The position numbers and the translations under genes are program-made. Source: JBJHBY01 sp050485745 (GTDB taxonomy: Bacteria > Pseudomonadota > Gammaproteobacteria > Pseudomonadales > CAMLJR01). Taken from it: a stretch of 7,935 nucleotides of DNA. Below the pieces are notes generated by a model that was given only the letters and a program-made list of their open reading frames with translations, searched no databases and was not told the origin of the DNA. The DNA is taken from assembly GCA_050485745.1 (NCBI GenBank), contig JBJHBY010000166.1, positions 1 through 7,935 on the forward strand, written 5' to 3'. Shown piece by piece: positions 1 through 6,177 of the stretch. How positions within the stretch are numbered: the stretch's first letter is position 1; each line of letters opens with the position of its first letter.

Positions 1-66
1 CTGGTCAAGATAGTCCTGCAGGGCGTGGGCAGGCGCGGGCCGGGCCGGGCTGGAGGGATGCTTCAT
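1..66 (-). CDS. parP: Start of a probable ParP/CheW-like array protein (partial, runs off the left edge)
   Basis: Only the first 22 codons are present. The ATG (66-64) overlaps the TGA stop of parC (65-63) as ATGA, which suggests translational coupling. The visible N-terminus is rich in Pro, Ala and Ser and then reads ALQDYLDQ up to the window edge. In Pseudomonas- and Vibrio-type loci the gene after parC encodes ParP, a protein with a CheW-like domain that links ParC to CheA and holds arrays at the cell pole; its N-terminal part is a variable linker, so the short sequence cannot prove the identity. The name therefore rests mainly on gene order. No strong ribosome binding site is seen before the ATG, which fits coupling to parC. 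Alternatively it could be another CheW-domain protein. The open frame, the overlap and the direction are seen directly. Confidence 0.6.
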   Translation of the reverse strand, partial: MKHPSSPARPAPAHALQDYLDQ

Positions 67-881
67 GGCGCCGATTCTCGCAGGGCACCCTGCGCACCGG
101 CAAGCGGAGAGACCCCTTCCGCCAACCGCGTCTCGTGCAGGGAGGCGTAGGCCTGTACGCCGCGGCTCTCCGGGGCCAGACGCGAAGGCGGCACGCCGGC
201 GCGACTGGCATCACGCAGGCGTGTATCCACGGGAATCATCGATGGCCAGATCTGGCCCGCATAGGTGTTGCGCAGCGTGCGCAGGCTGCTCACGCTGGCC
301 TGGGTGCGCCGATCAAACAGGGTCGGAATAATAAGATGCGGCGGCGCCTTGCCCAGCGAGCGCGAGACCATCGCCAGGGTGCGCAGCATGCGCTCCAGAC
401 CCTGCAAGGCCAGGTGCTCGGTCTGCACCGGAATCAACAGCCGCTCACAGCTCGCCAGGGCATTGATCATCAATGCCCCGAGCACGGGTGGGGTATCAAT
501 AATGGCGTAATCGAAATCATCCCAAAGCTGTGCCAGGGACCGCCCCAGACGCAGCCCGGCGCCATCCTGGCTGCCAATACGTCGCTCGACGGTAGCCAGG
601 GCGGGGCTCGCAGGCAGCAATGACAAACCGGCCTCTCCGGTCTCGAGCAGGAGCGAGCGCAGGCTTGCCCTGTCCAGCACACTGCCGCCGGCAAACAGGT
701 CGAAACTGCTGCCAGGCAACTGCTCGACGTTGTAGCGGAACCACGCGGTCATTGAACCATGGGGGTCGATATCCACCAGCAGCACGCGCTTGCCGCGCGC
801 GGCGAGCAAGCCGCCGAGCGCCACCGCGGTGGTGGTCTTGCCGACCCCCCCCTTCTGATTCGCCACTGCCCAGACGTGCAA
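63..881 (-). CDS. parC: ParC, ParA/MinD-type ATPase for polar placement of chemotaxis arrays
   Basis: A 272-residue ATPase of the ParA/Soj family. A deviant Walker A motif, KGGVGKTTT, lies at residues 10-18 with the signature lysine K10 and the P-loop lysine K15. The second motif VDIDPHG is at 36-42, and the Walker B-like IIDTPP is at 127-132. There is no N-terminal DNA-binding domain, as in the short orphan ParA proteins. Next to che genes this family is ParC, which gathers at the flagellated pole and recruits chemosensory arrays through ParP (known from Vibrio and Pseudomonas). The start is taken as TTG (881-879), giving MHVWAVANQKGG, because family members begin right at this beta strand and the 34 upstream codons back to 983 look non-conserved. 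A GGGTGGA stretch lies 8 bases before the TTG. The gene is separated from motD by 123 bases holding a candidate sigma-54 promoter, and it overlaps the next gene by 4 bases. Older annotations may call it Soj or ParA. Confidence 0.9.
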   Translation of the reverse strand: MHVWAVANQKGGVGKTTTAVALGGLLAARGKRVLLVDIDPHGSMTAWFRYNVEQLPGSSFDLFAGGSVLDRASLRSLLLETGEAGLSLLPASPALATVERRIGSQDGAGLRLGRSLAQLWDDFDYAIIDTPPVLGALMINALASCERLLIPVQTEHLALQGLERMLRTLAMVSRSLGKAPPHLIIPTLFDRRTQASVSSLRTLRNTYAGQIWPSMIPVDTRLRDASRAGVPPSRLAPESRGVQAYASLHETRLAEGVSPLAGAQGALRESAP

Positions 882-925
882 GACTTCAATCCACCCTGCG
901 TCAAGATTCCGTATATTTCGCGCCG

Positions 926-938
926 TCTGCGACGCAGA
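926..938. repeat. Perfect 13-base dyad in the parC leader
   Basis: TCTGCG-A-CGCAGA is a perfect inverted repeat with 6-base arms and a 1-base centre. It touches the -12 end of the putative sigma-54 promoter and covers the predicted transcription start. Its centre is too tight for a hairpin, so a protein-binding operator is a better guess than an RNA structure. No regulator is known to me for this exact site. In DNA this rich in G and C, a chance dyad is possible. Confidence 0.35.
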
Positions 939-954
939 TGCAAGCATCCTGCCA
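938..954 (-). promoter_or_regulatory. Putative sigma-54 (RpoN) promoter for parC
   Basis: Read on the minus strand the site is TGGCAGGATGCTTGCAT. It matches the RpoN consensus TGGCACG-N4-TTGCA at all positions but one, with the required 10 bases between the -24 GG and the -12 GC. Transcription would start near position 928, leaving a leader of about 47 bases before the parC TTG. RpoN together with FleQ-type activators commonly drives flagellar genes in polar flagellates. No FleQ site was recognised. The element also sits in the loop of a 6-base inverted repeat (GCAAGC at 940-945, GCTTGC at 955-960). Confidence 0.55.
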
Positions 955-965
955 GCTTGCCGACA

Positions 966-986
966 CCACAAGCCACGAGCCACAAA
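966..986. repeat. Three tandem 7-base units between motD and parC
   Basis: On the plus strand the units are CCACAAG (966-972), CCACGAG (973-979) and CCACAAA (980-986). A fourth, degenerate unit (TCACAGT) may follow. On the minus strand this reads as repeats of CTTGTGG or CTCGTGG just upstream of the putative sigma-54 promoter. From memory, similar tandem heptamers occur between genes in several gammaproteobacteria; their role is not clear. The array is short and its units differ by single bases. Confidence 0.5.
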
Positions 987-1004
987 TCACAGTGACGACG
1001 TGAC

Positions 1005-2066
1005 TCAATCCTCCGGAGCCGCATCCGGGTCGCGGGTAAACAGCAGCCCCCCTCCCTCGAGGGGGATCGCGCGAACGCCGGGTACCATCTGTTCCTGCGG
1101 CTCCTCTACCTCACTCTGCGCCTCGCCGCGACCGCGCCGCCGCGCGGCCTCGATATCATCGGCCATGCGCTCGGCGCGCTGTCGCGCCGAGTCCGCCGGA
1201 TCCAGCCCCGGCGCCGGCGGCCGCGATGCAGGAGCGGGAGCGGGAACCGGAGCGGGCGCAGGGGCATCCGGTAACGCCGTCCGCGGAGCAAGGTCCGCCT
1301 CCTCGTCAGGGCTATGCCGGGCCAGCTTGATCAGTACCCGTCGGTTGCGCGCCCGCCCCTCCGCGGTGGTGTTGTCCGCAACCGGGCGAAATTCGCCGTA
1401 TCCGGTGGCAGACATACGCTCGGGGTCGATACCCTCCTCGGCGAACAGACGCACCACCGCCGCCGCACGCGCGGAGGACAACTCCCAGTTGGAAGGAAAT
1501 CGGGGCGTATTGATCGGAACAGAGTCGGTAAAACCCTCAACTCTCAGACTGTAGGGCTCGGCCCCCAGCAGCCCGGCGACGTCGCCGAGCAGGCGCATCG
1601 CCCCGGGGTTGAGCTCCGCCTCGCCACTGTCAAACAACAGCGAAGACGGCAGCTCGATTTCCAGCCAGCTTTCGGTGCCCTGCATCGTCACCACCTGCTG
1701 GTCGATCAAATCGCCCAGGGACTCCTCGATGCGGCGGCTGACCTCCATGAAACGCTCGATCTGCCACTGCTCCTCGGCGACACGCCGGGCGTCCAGCTGA
1801 CGCTGCTCGACCAGCGCCTCCAGCTCGACCAGATTGATCGGGCTGGAGCGTGCACGGCGGCCAATCTGGATCGGGTCGCGGGAGTGCTCCGGCAAATTGA
1901 AGGCTTCGGTCAGCGTATCGGACAGCACCCGATACTGGGATTCGTTGACCTGGGAGATCGAGTACATCACCACGAAGAATGCAAACAGCAGCGTGATGAA
2001 GTCCGCGTAGGACACCAGCCAGCGCTCGTGGTTGATGGTGTGCTCCAGCGGCCGACGGCGTCGCAA
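1005..2066 (-). CDS. motD: MotD, MotB-type stator protein with long C-terminal tail
   Basis: A 353-residue inner-membrane stator subunit that anchors the torque-generating complex to peptidoglycan and, with MotC, conducts the driving ion. A single transmembrane helix spans about residues 17-37 and contains YADF, with D22 as the ion-binding aspartate. The residues around D22 resemble proton-type MotB more than sodium-type PomB, so proton drive is inferred. The OmpA-like peptidoglycan-binding domain covers about 130-250, with FDSGEAELNPGA, GFTDS (178-182), NWELSSARA (193-201) and RARNRR (238-243). A Pro/Ala-rich stretch follows (about 268-287) and then a charged, helix-prone tail ending at 353, which is longer than I expect for the family. 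The start is taken as TTG (2066-2064), 8 bases after GGAG, giving an N-terminus of basic residues then HTINHERW, as in Pseudomonas MotD. GTG codons at 2090 and 2081 are alternatives without a clear ribosome binding site. It follows motC closely. Confidence 0.9.
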   Translation of the reverse strand: MRRRRPLEHTINHERWLVSYADFITLLFAFFVVMYSISQVNESQYRVLSDTLTEAFNLPEHSRDPIQIGRRARSSPINLVELEALVEQRQLDARRVAEEQWQIERFMEVSRRIEESLGDLIDQQVVTMQGTESWLEIELPSSLLFDSGEAELNPGAMRLLGDVAGLLGAEPYSLRVEGFTDSVPINTPRFPSNWELSSARAAAVVRLFAEEGIDPERMSATGYGEFRPVADNTTAEGRARNRRVLIKLARHSPDEEADLAPRTALPDAPAPAPVPAPAPASRPPAPGLDPADSARQRAERMADDIEAARRRGRGEAQSEVEEPQEQMVPGVRAIPLEGGGLLFTRDPDAAPED

Positions 2067-2107
2067 GGCGATGACTCCCACCGGCGCCACACCGGTTTAC
2101 AGGACGT

Positions 2108-2851
2108 TCAGGAATGGGCAAACCCGGTCAGCTTGAGTTCGATGGCCCGGGGGTTTTCACCCTCCGCGATGGCGATGATGCCCTCCACGATCATATCCCG
2201 GTACTCGGTCTGTGCCCGGGCCCGGGCCCGCAGCTTGTTGGCCACCGGAAGCAGAAACAGGTTGGCCAGGGCAACGCCGTAGATGGTGGCGACAAAGGCA
2301 ATGGCGATGCCGGGGCCCAACTTGCTCGGATCGGCCAGATTGCTCATCACGTGAATCAGACCCATCACCGCACCGATGATACCGATGGTCGGGGAATACC
2401 CCCCCATGCTCTCGTAGAAGCGCGCGGAGTCGAGCTCACGCTGCTCCATAATCGAGGACTCAACCTCAAGCACGTTGCGAATCGAGTCCGGCTCACTGCC
2501 ATCCACAAGCAGTTGCAGGCCCTTGCGGGCAAAGGCATCGTCCTCGCTGTCGGCAATGGCCTCCAGGCCGAGCAGGCCTTCCTTGCGTGCGGCAATGGCC
2601 CAGGCCACGATCTTTTCAATACCGCGACGCATGGCCGGATGCCGTGGCACGAAGACCCGTGCGAGCTGCCGTACCGCTTGCTTCAGCTGTGGCCAGGGAG
2701 TCTGCAATGCCGCCGCCCCGAAGGTTCCCCCAAAGACAATGATCGCCGCCGGAAGATTGATCAGCGCCGAGGTATGGCCACCCTCGAGATAGTTGCCGCC
2801 AATGATGGCGGCAAAGCCGATGATGACGCCAATGATACTGAGGATATCCAT
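2108..2851 (-). CDS. motC: MotC, MotA-type flagellar stator protein
   Basis: A 247-residue inner-membrane protein of the MotA/TolQ/ExbB superfamily, the ion-channel and torque partner of MotD. Four hydrophobic helices are visible: about 3-20, 31-50, 153-172 and 182-203. The large cytoplasmic loop between helices 2 and 3 carries R89 and E97, spaced like the rotor-contacting R90 and E98 of E. coli MotA. P154 (GYSPTIGIIGAVMGLIHVM) and P202 match the conserved channel prolines. The sequence GGYSPTIGIIGAVMG and the ending GENPRAIELKL agree closely with Pseudomonas MotC as I remember it. The ATG lies 3 bases after the cheB stop, with GGGTGA overlapping that stop, so its translation is probably coupled to cheB. 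Placement inside the che operon suggests that this organism may have a second MotAB stator elsewhere, as Pseudomonas does; that cannot be seen here. Confidence 0.94.
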   Translation of the reverse strand: MDILSIIGVIIGFAAIIGGNYLEGGHTSALINLPAAIIVFGGTFGAAALQTPWPQLKQAVRQLARVFVPRHPAMRRGIEKIVAWAIAARKEGLLGLEAIADSEDDAFARKGLQLLVDGSEPDSIRNVLEVESSIMEQRELDSARFYESMGGYSPTIGIIGAVMGLIHVMSNLADPSKLGPGIAIAFVATIYGVALANLFLLPVANKLRARARAQTEYRDMIVEGIIAIAEGENPRAIELKLTGFAHS

Positions 2852-2854
2852 GCT

Positions 2855-3895
2855 TCACCCACCCGCCGCGACCAGCTCCGCAAGCCGCGGGCCAATCTGG
2901 TTCAGTGGCAGGATCTCGTCGGCCAGGCCTGCACGCGCCACCGCCATCGGCATACCATAGATCACCGAGCTGGCCTCGTCCTGGGCCCATACAGTGGCCC
3001 CGGCCTGTTTCAGCAGACGCGCGCCTTCGCAGCCGTCCGACCCCATGCCCGTGAGGACCAGTGCCAGTACATCACCGCCGTAGTGGCGTGCCGCCGAGCC
3101 GAAGGTGATGTCTACACAGGGCTTGTAGTTGACCCGGTCGTCACCATCGATGACATGTACACGACCACCCTTGGCCACCATCAGCTGACGGCCGCCGGGT
3201 GCCAGCAAGGCCTCCCCGGAGCGCAGGCTGTCGCCCTCGTGGGCCTCGGCAACGCGGATACGGCAGAGCCCGTTGAGGCGCTCGGCGAAGGCCGGGGTAA
3301 AGGAAGCCGGCATATGCTGCACCAACAGGATCGGCACAGGAAATCCCGCGGGCAGCGCTGTCAGTACCGTCTGCAGCGCGACCGGGCCGCCCGTCGACGT
3401 CCCGATGACCAGCAGACGGTAGCGCCGGCGTGACAGTGGACGCGGCCGTGCCACCGGTGGCGGCGGTGGAGCGGCAGCCCGCTGTGCCTGGCGTTGGCCG
3501 GCACGCGCAATGGCCAACAGACGCTCGCCAAGGGTTCGGCGCAACTCCTCGGAGCTGCGCGCAATCTCATCGAAGTTTTTGGGCAGGTAGTCGACAGCAC
3601 CGGCCTCCAGCGAGTCGAGCGTAACCCGGGCACCCTCGTAGGTCAGCGAGGAAAACATCAGGATCGGCGTGGGTCGCTCACGCATGATGGCGCGCACCGC
3701 GGAGATGCCGTCCATGATCGGCATTTCGTAATCCATGGTGACCACGTCGGGGCGCAACTCGCGCACCTTCTCGATCGCCTCGCGGCCATTGCTGGCCGTG
3801 CCGACAACCTTCAGACCCGGATACTGGCCAATCATGTCGACCAGGCGCCGGCGGAAGAAACCGGAATCGTCGACGATGAGAACACTGGCTACCAT
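2855..3895 (-). CDS. cheB: CheB, receptor methylesterase and glutamine deamidase
   Basis: A 346-residue response regulator that removes methyl groups from chemoreceptor glutamates, resetting receptor sensitivity after CheA phosphorylates it. The N-terminal receiver domain (about 3-120) has the acidic pair D9/D10, the phosphoacceptor D55 in VTMDYEMP and K106 in YLPK. A linker with a run of five prolines (143-147) and many arginines leads to the esterase domain (about 160-345). Its catalytic triad is visible: S167 in GTSTGG, H194 in VQHMP and D287 in GMGSDG. The ATG at 3895-3893 is preferred because AGGTGA lies 8 bases upstream; a GTG four codons earlier (3907) falls inside that ribosome binding site. 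The gap after cheA is 28 bases, and motC follows after 3. The partner methyltransferase gene, cheR, is not in this window. Confidence 0.96.
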   Translation of the reverse strand: MVASVLIVDDSGFFRRRLVDMIGQYPGLKVVGTASNGREAIEKVRELRPDVVTMDYEMPIMDGISAVRAIMRERPTPILMFSSLTYEGARVTLDSLEAGAVDYLPKNFDEIARSSEELRRTLGERLLAIARAGQRQAQRAAAPPPPPVARPRPLSRRRYRLLVIGTSTGGPVALQTVLTALPAGFPVPILLVQHMPASFTPAFAERLNGLCRIRVAEAHEGDSLRSGEALLAPGGRQLMVAKGGRVHVIDGDDRVNYKPCVDITFGSAARHYGGDVLALVLTGMGSDGCEGARLLKQAGATVWAQDEASSVIYGMPMAVARAGLADEILPLNQIGPRLAELVAAGG

Positions 3896-3923
3896 GTTGG
3901 AATTCACCTGATGCGGCCGCGAC

Positions 3924-6167
3924 TCAGCGACCGCCGTAGCGCTTCAGCATGCTCGGCACATCGAGAATCAGGGCGATGCGGCCGTCACCGGTAATGGTCG
4001 CGCCCGCCATACCGGGAGTGCCCTGCAGCATCTTGCCCAATGGCTTGATCACGACCTCCTCCTGGCCAATCAGCTGGTCGACGACAAAGCCGATGCGCTG
4101 TGTGCCGACCGAGACAATCACGACATGACCAAAATCCGGGCGCGACCATGCCCCCTGCCCGCGTACCAGCCAGCGCTTGAGATAGAAGACCGGGATCGCA
4201 CGCTCCCGCACCGTAATGACCTCGCGACCATCGACCACATGGGTCTTGCGCAGGTCCATATGAAAGATTTCGTTGACGCTGACCAGGGGCAGGGCAAACG
4301 CCTGGTCACCCAGCATGACCATCAGGGTTGGCATGATCGCCAGGGTCAGGGGCACCTTGATCGCCAGATGCGTCCCCTCACCCACCCTGGAACGAATCTC
4401 GATGGAACCGTTGAGCTGGGAGATCTTGGTTTTCACCACATCCATGCCGACGCCACGTCCGGAGACGTCGGAGATCTCCACCTTGGTGGAAAAGCCTGGC
4501 ATGAAGATGAGATTGAAGCACTCGCTGTCGGTCAGACGTGCGGCTGCATCCTCGTCGAACAGCCCTTTCTCGACGGCCTTGCGGCGCAGTGCATCCGGGT
4601 CCATACCAGCGCCGTCATCGCTGATCGACAGCAGGATGTGATCACCCTCCTGCTCGGCAGCAAGCACGATGCGGCCCACCCGGGGCTTGCCGGCGGCCTC
4701 GCGCTGCTCCGGACTTTCGATGCCGTGATCGACGGCATTTCGCACCAGATGCACCAGCGGGTCCGCCAATGCTTCCACCAGATTTTTGTCGAGATCGGTA
4801 TCCTCACCCTGAAGTTCCAGGGTGATTTCCTTCTTCAGAGTGCGGGCGAGGTCGCGCACCACCCGCGGGAAGCGACCGAATACCTTCTTGATCGGCTGCA
4901 TCCGCGTCTTCATCACCGCCGTCTGCAGATCGGCGGTGACCACATCGAGGTTGGAAACCGCCTTGGACAGCTCCTCATCCTCTGCCGCAAGCCCGAGTCG
5001 CACCAGGCGGTTGCGCACCAGAACCAGCTCACCGACCATGTTCATGATGTCATCAAGGCGCTGGGTATCCACACGTACCGTAGTCTCGGCCTGCGGGGCA
5101 TCGGCCGGGGCAGATCGGGGAGCCGCGGCGCTACCGTTGCCGGCGGCCACATCCCTGGTCACAGGCTCCTTGCCAGCAGGCTCCTTTGCTGCCGGCACCT
5201 TGCCGGCCGGTGCTTTTCCGGTTCCAGCGGATTTGCCCGCGGCGACCTTCGGAGCAACAGGCTCGGCAGCGGGGGAAGCGGGATCGGGCTGGGGCGCCGA
5301 CCCGGTAGGACCACGGCCACTACCGTGCAGCTGGTCAAGCAGCGCCTCGAACTCGCTGTCGTCGATCAGTTCGTCGGACTGCGCGGCAGAAGCCGGCTGC
5401 GCAGGGGGGGACACCGGGCGCACAGGCCCCTTGCCATGCAGCTGATCGAGCAGGGCCTCGAATTCCTGGTCGCTGATGGTGTCGTCATCCCCGTCCGGCT
5501 GGGCGGCCGCGGGCGCTGGCGCGACGGGAGCGCCGCCGTGCCGACCGGGACCATGCAGCTGATCAAGCAGGCTTTCGAATTCCTCATCGGTAATATCGTC
5601 ACTGCCCGCGCCGCTCGCAGCCGGTTCGTCAAGGGCATCGAGGAACTGCTCGAACTCGGCATCCGACAGATCGCCGGTACTGACGGCCCGCTCGCCGGCG
5701 TCATCAGCTGTGGTATCGGCATCGGTCGCAACACTCTGCGCCGGAGAGCCTGACGAGGTGGCCTCGACCGTGACCTCCCCCCCTTCGACCAGGGTTTCCA
5801 ACCGGGCCAGCAGCTCAGCCGGTGCCGGAGTGATTTCCTCTCCGGCCTTGACCTGTCCGAACATCTCGTTGACGGTATCCAGGGTCTGCAGCACCACGTC
5901 CATCAGCGCCGCATCGACATTGCGCTTGCCATTGCGCAGGATGTCGAACAGGTTCTCGGTAACGTGGCAGCAGTCCACCAGGGGATTCAACTGCAGGAAG
6001 CCGGCACCGCCCTTGACCGTATGGAAGCCCCGGAAAATGGCATTGAGCAGGTCGCGATCATCCGGACGCTGCTCCAGCTCGACCAGTTGCTCGGACAGTT
6101 GCTCGAGAATCTCGCCCGCCTCGACCAGAAAGTCCTGGAGGATCTCTTCGTCTTCGCCGAAGCTCAT
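3924..6167 (-). CDS. cheA: CheA, chemotaxis histidine kinase with repeated linker motifs instead of a recognisable P2
   Basis: A 747-residue cytoplasmic kinase that autophosphorylates in receptor arrays and passes phosphate to CheY and CheB. The P1 phosphotransfer domain (about 5-128) has the phospho-histidine H49 in FRGFHTVKGGAGF. No fold like the E. coli P2 CheY-binding domain is recognisable. Residues 140-360 are instead low-complexity acidic, Pro/Ala and then Lys/Ala/Pro sequence carrying four copies of an EFExLLDQLHG-type motif (entered separately). P3 dimerisation helices start near 362 (VDTQRLDDIMNMVGELV). The P4 ATPase domain shows the N box HLVRNAVDHG (473-482), G1 DDGAGMD (517-523), F box FMPGFSTK (555-562) and G2 GRGVGMD (570-576), all intact. 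A CheW-like P5 domain closes the protein (about 610-743). The start is ATG with MSFGEDEEILQDF; the ribosome binding site GAGGAG overlaps the cheZ stop codon. The open frame extends 63 codons further upstream, but that part is out-of-frame cheZ sequence. Confidence 0.96.
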   Translation of the reverse strand: MSFGEDEEILQDFLVEAGEILEQLSEQLVELEQRPDDRDLLNAIFRGFHTVKGGAGFLQLNPLVDCCHVTENLFDILRNGKRNVDAALMDVVLQTLDTVNEMFGQVKAGEEITPAPAELLARLETLVEGGEVTVEATSSGSPAQSVATDADTTADDAGERAVSTGDLSDAEFEQFLDALDEPAASGAGSDDITDEEFESLLDQLHGPGRHGGAPVAPAPAAAQPDGDDDTISDQEFEALLDQLHGKGPVRPVSPPAQPASAAQSDELIDDSEFEALLDQLHGSGRGPTGSAPQPDPASPAAEPVAPKVAAGKSAGTGKAPAGKVPAAKEPAGKEPVTRDVAAGNGSAAAPRSAPADAPQAETTVRVDTQRLDDIMNMVGELVLVRNRLVRLGLAAEDEELSKAVSNLDVVTADLQTAVMKTRMQPIKKVFGRFPRVVRDLARTLKKEITLELQGEDTDLDKNLVEALADPLVHLVRNAVDHGIESPEQREAAGKPRVGRIVLAAEQEGDHILLSISDDGAGMDPDALRRKAVEKGLFDEDAAARLTDSECFNLIFMPGFSTKVEISDVSGRGVGMDVVKTKISQLNGSIEIRSRVGEGTHLAIKVPLTLAIMPTLMVMLGDQAFALPLVSVNEIFHMDLRKTHVVDGREVITVRERAIPVFYLKRWLVRGQGAWSRPDFGHVVIVSVGTQRIGFVVDQLIGQEEVVIKPLGKMLQGTPGMAGATITGDGRIALILDVPSMLKRYGGR
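5160..5237 (-). other. Lys/Ala/Pro-rich linker in CheA
   Basis: This codes for CheA residues about 311-336, a degenerate repeat of the GKxPA or AKEPA type (GKAPAGKVPAAKEPAGKEP). It joins the acidic repeat region to the P3 dimerisation helices. The sequence is positively charged while the preceding repeats are negatively charged. It is probably disordered. No separate domain is recognised. Confidence 0.6.
5322..5669 (-). repeat. Four EFExLLDQLHG-type repeats in the CheA linker
   Basis: Four copies of one short acidic, helix-prone motif lie in CheA. They are LSDAEFEQFLDAL (residues 167-179, bases 5631-5669), ITDEEFESLLDQLHG (192-206, 5550-5594), ISDQEFEALLDQLHG (231-245, 5433-5477) and IDDSEFEALLDQLHG (268-282, 5322-5366). 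Start-to-start spacings are 25, 39 and 37 residues, and the spacers are Ala/Pro/Gly-rich and dissimilar. The first copy is the most diverged and lacks the final LHG. The last three also resemble one another at the DNA level. The copies look like binding motifs strung on a flexible tether. Confidence 0.9.
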
Positions 6168-6177
6168 CAAGCGCTCC

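Noticed and set aside
882..983. Upstream extension of parC by 34 codons
   Set aside because: It would cover the promoter match and repeats. ParA-family proteins here normally begin at the WAVANQKGG strand, and the extension shows no conserved feature.
1314..2282. Plus-strand open frame of 322 codons opposite motD and motC
   Set aside because: It is antisense to conserved stator genes, and no family features are visible.
2114..3433. Plus-strand open frame of 439 codons opposite motC and cheB
   Set aside because: It spans two genuine minus-strand genes and their boundary, and its translation is low-complexity with no recognisable domain. It is a shadow of codon bias.
4125..5753. Plus-strand open frame of 542 codons opposite cheA
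   Set aside because: It lies antisense to a fully conserved CheA, and its His/Gly/Arg-rich translation has no recognisable domain. Long antisense frames are expected from the G/C-biased third codon positions of cheA.
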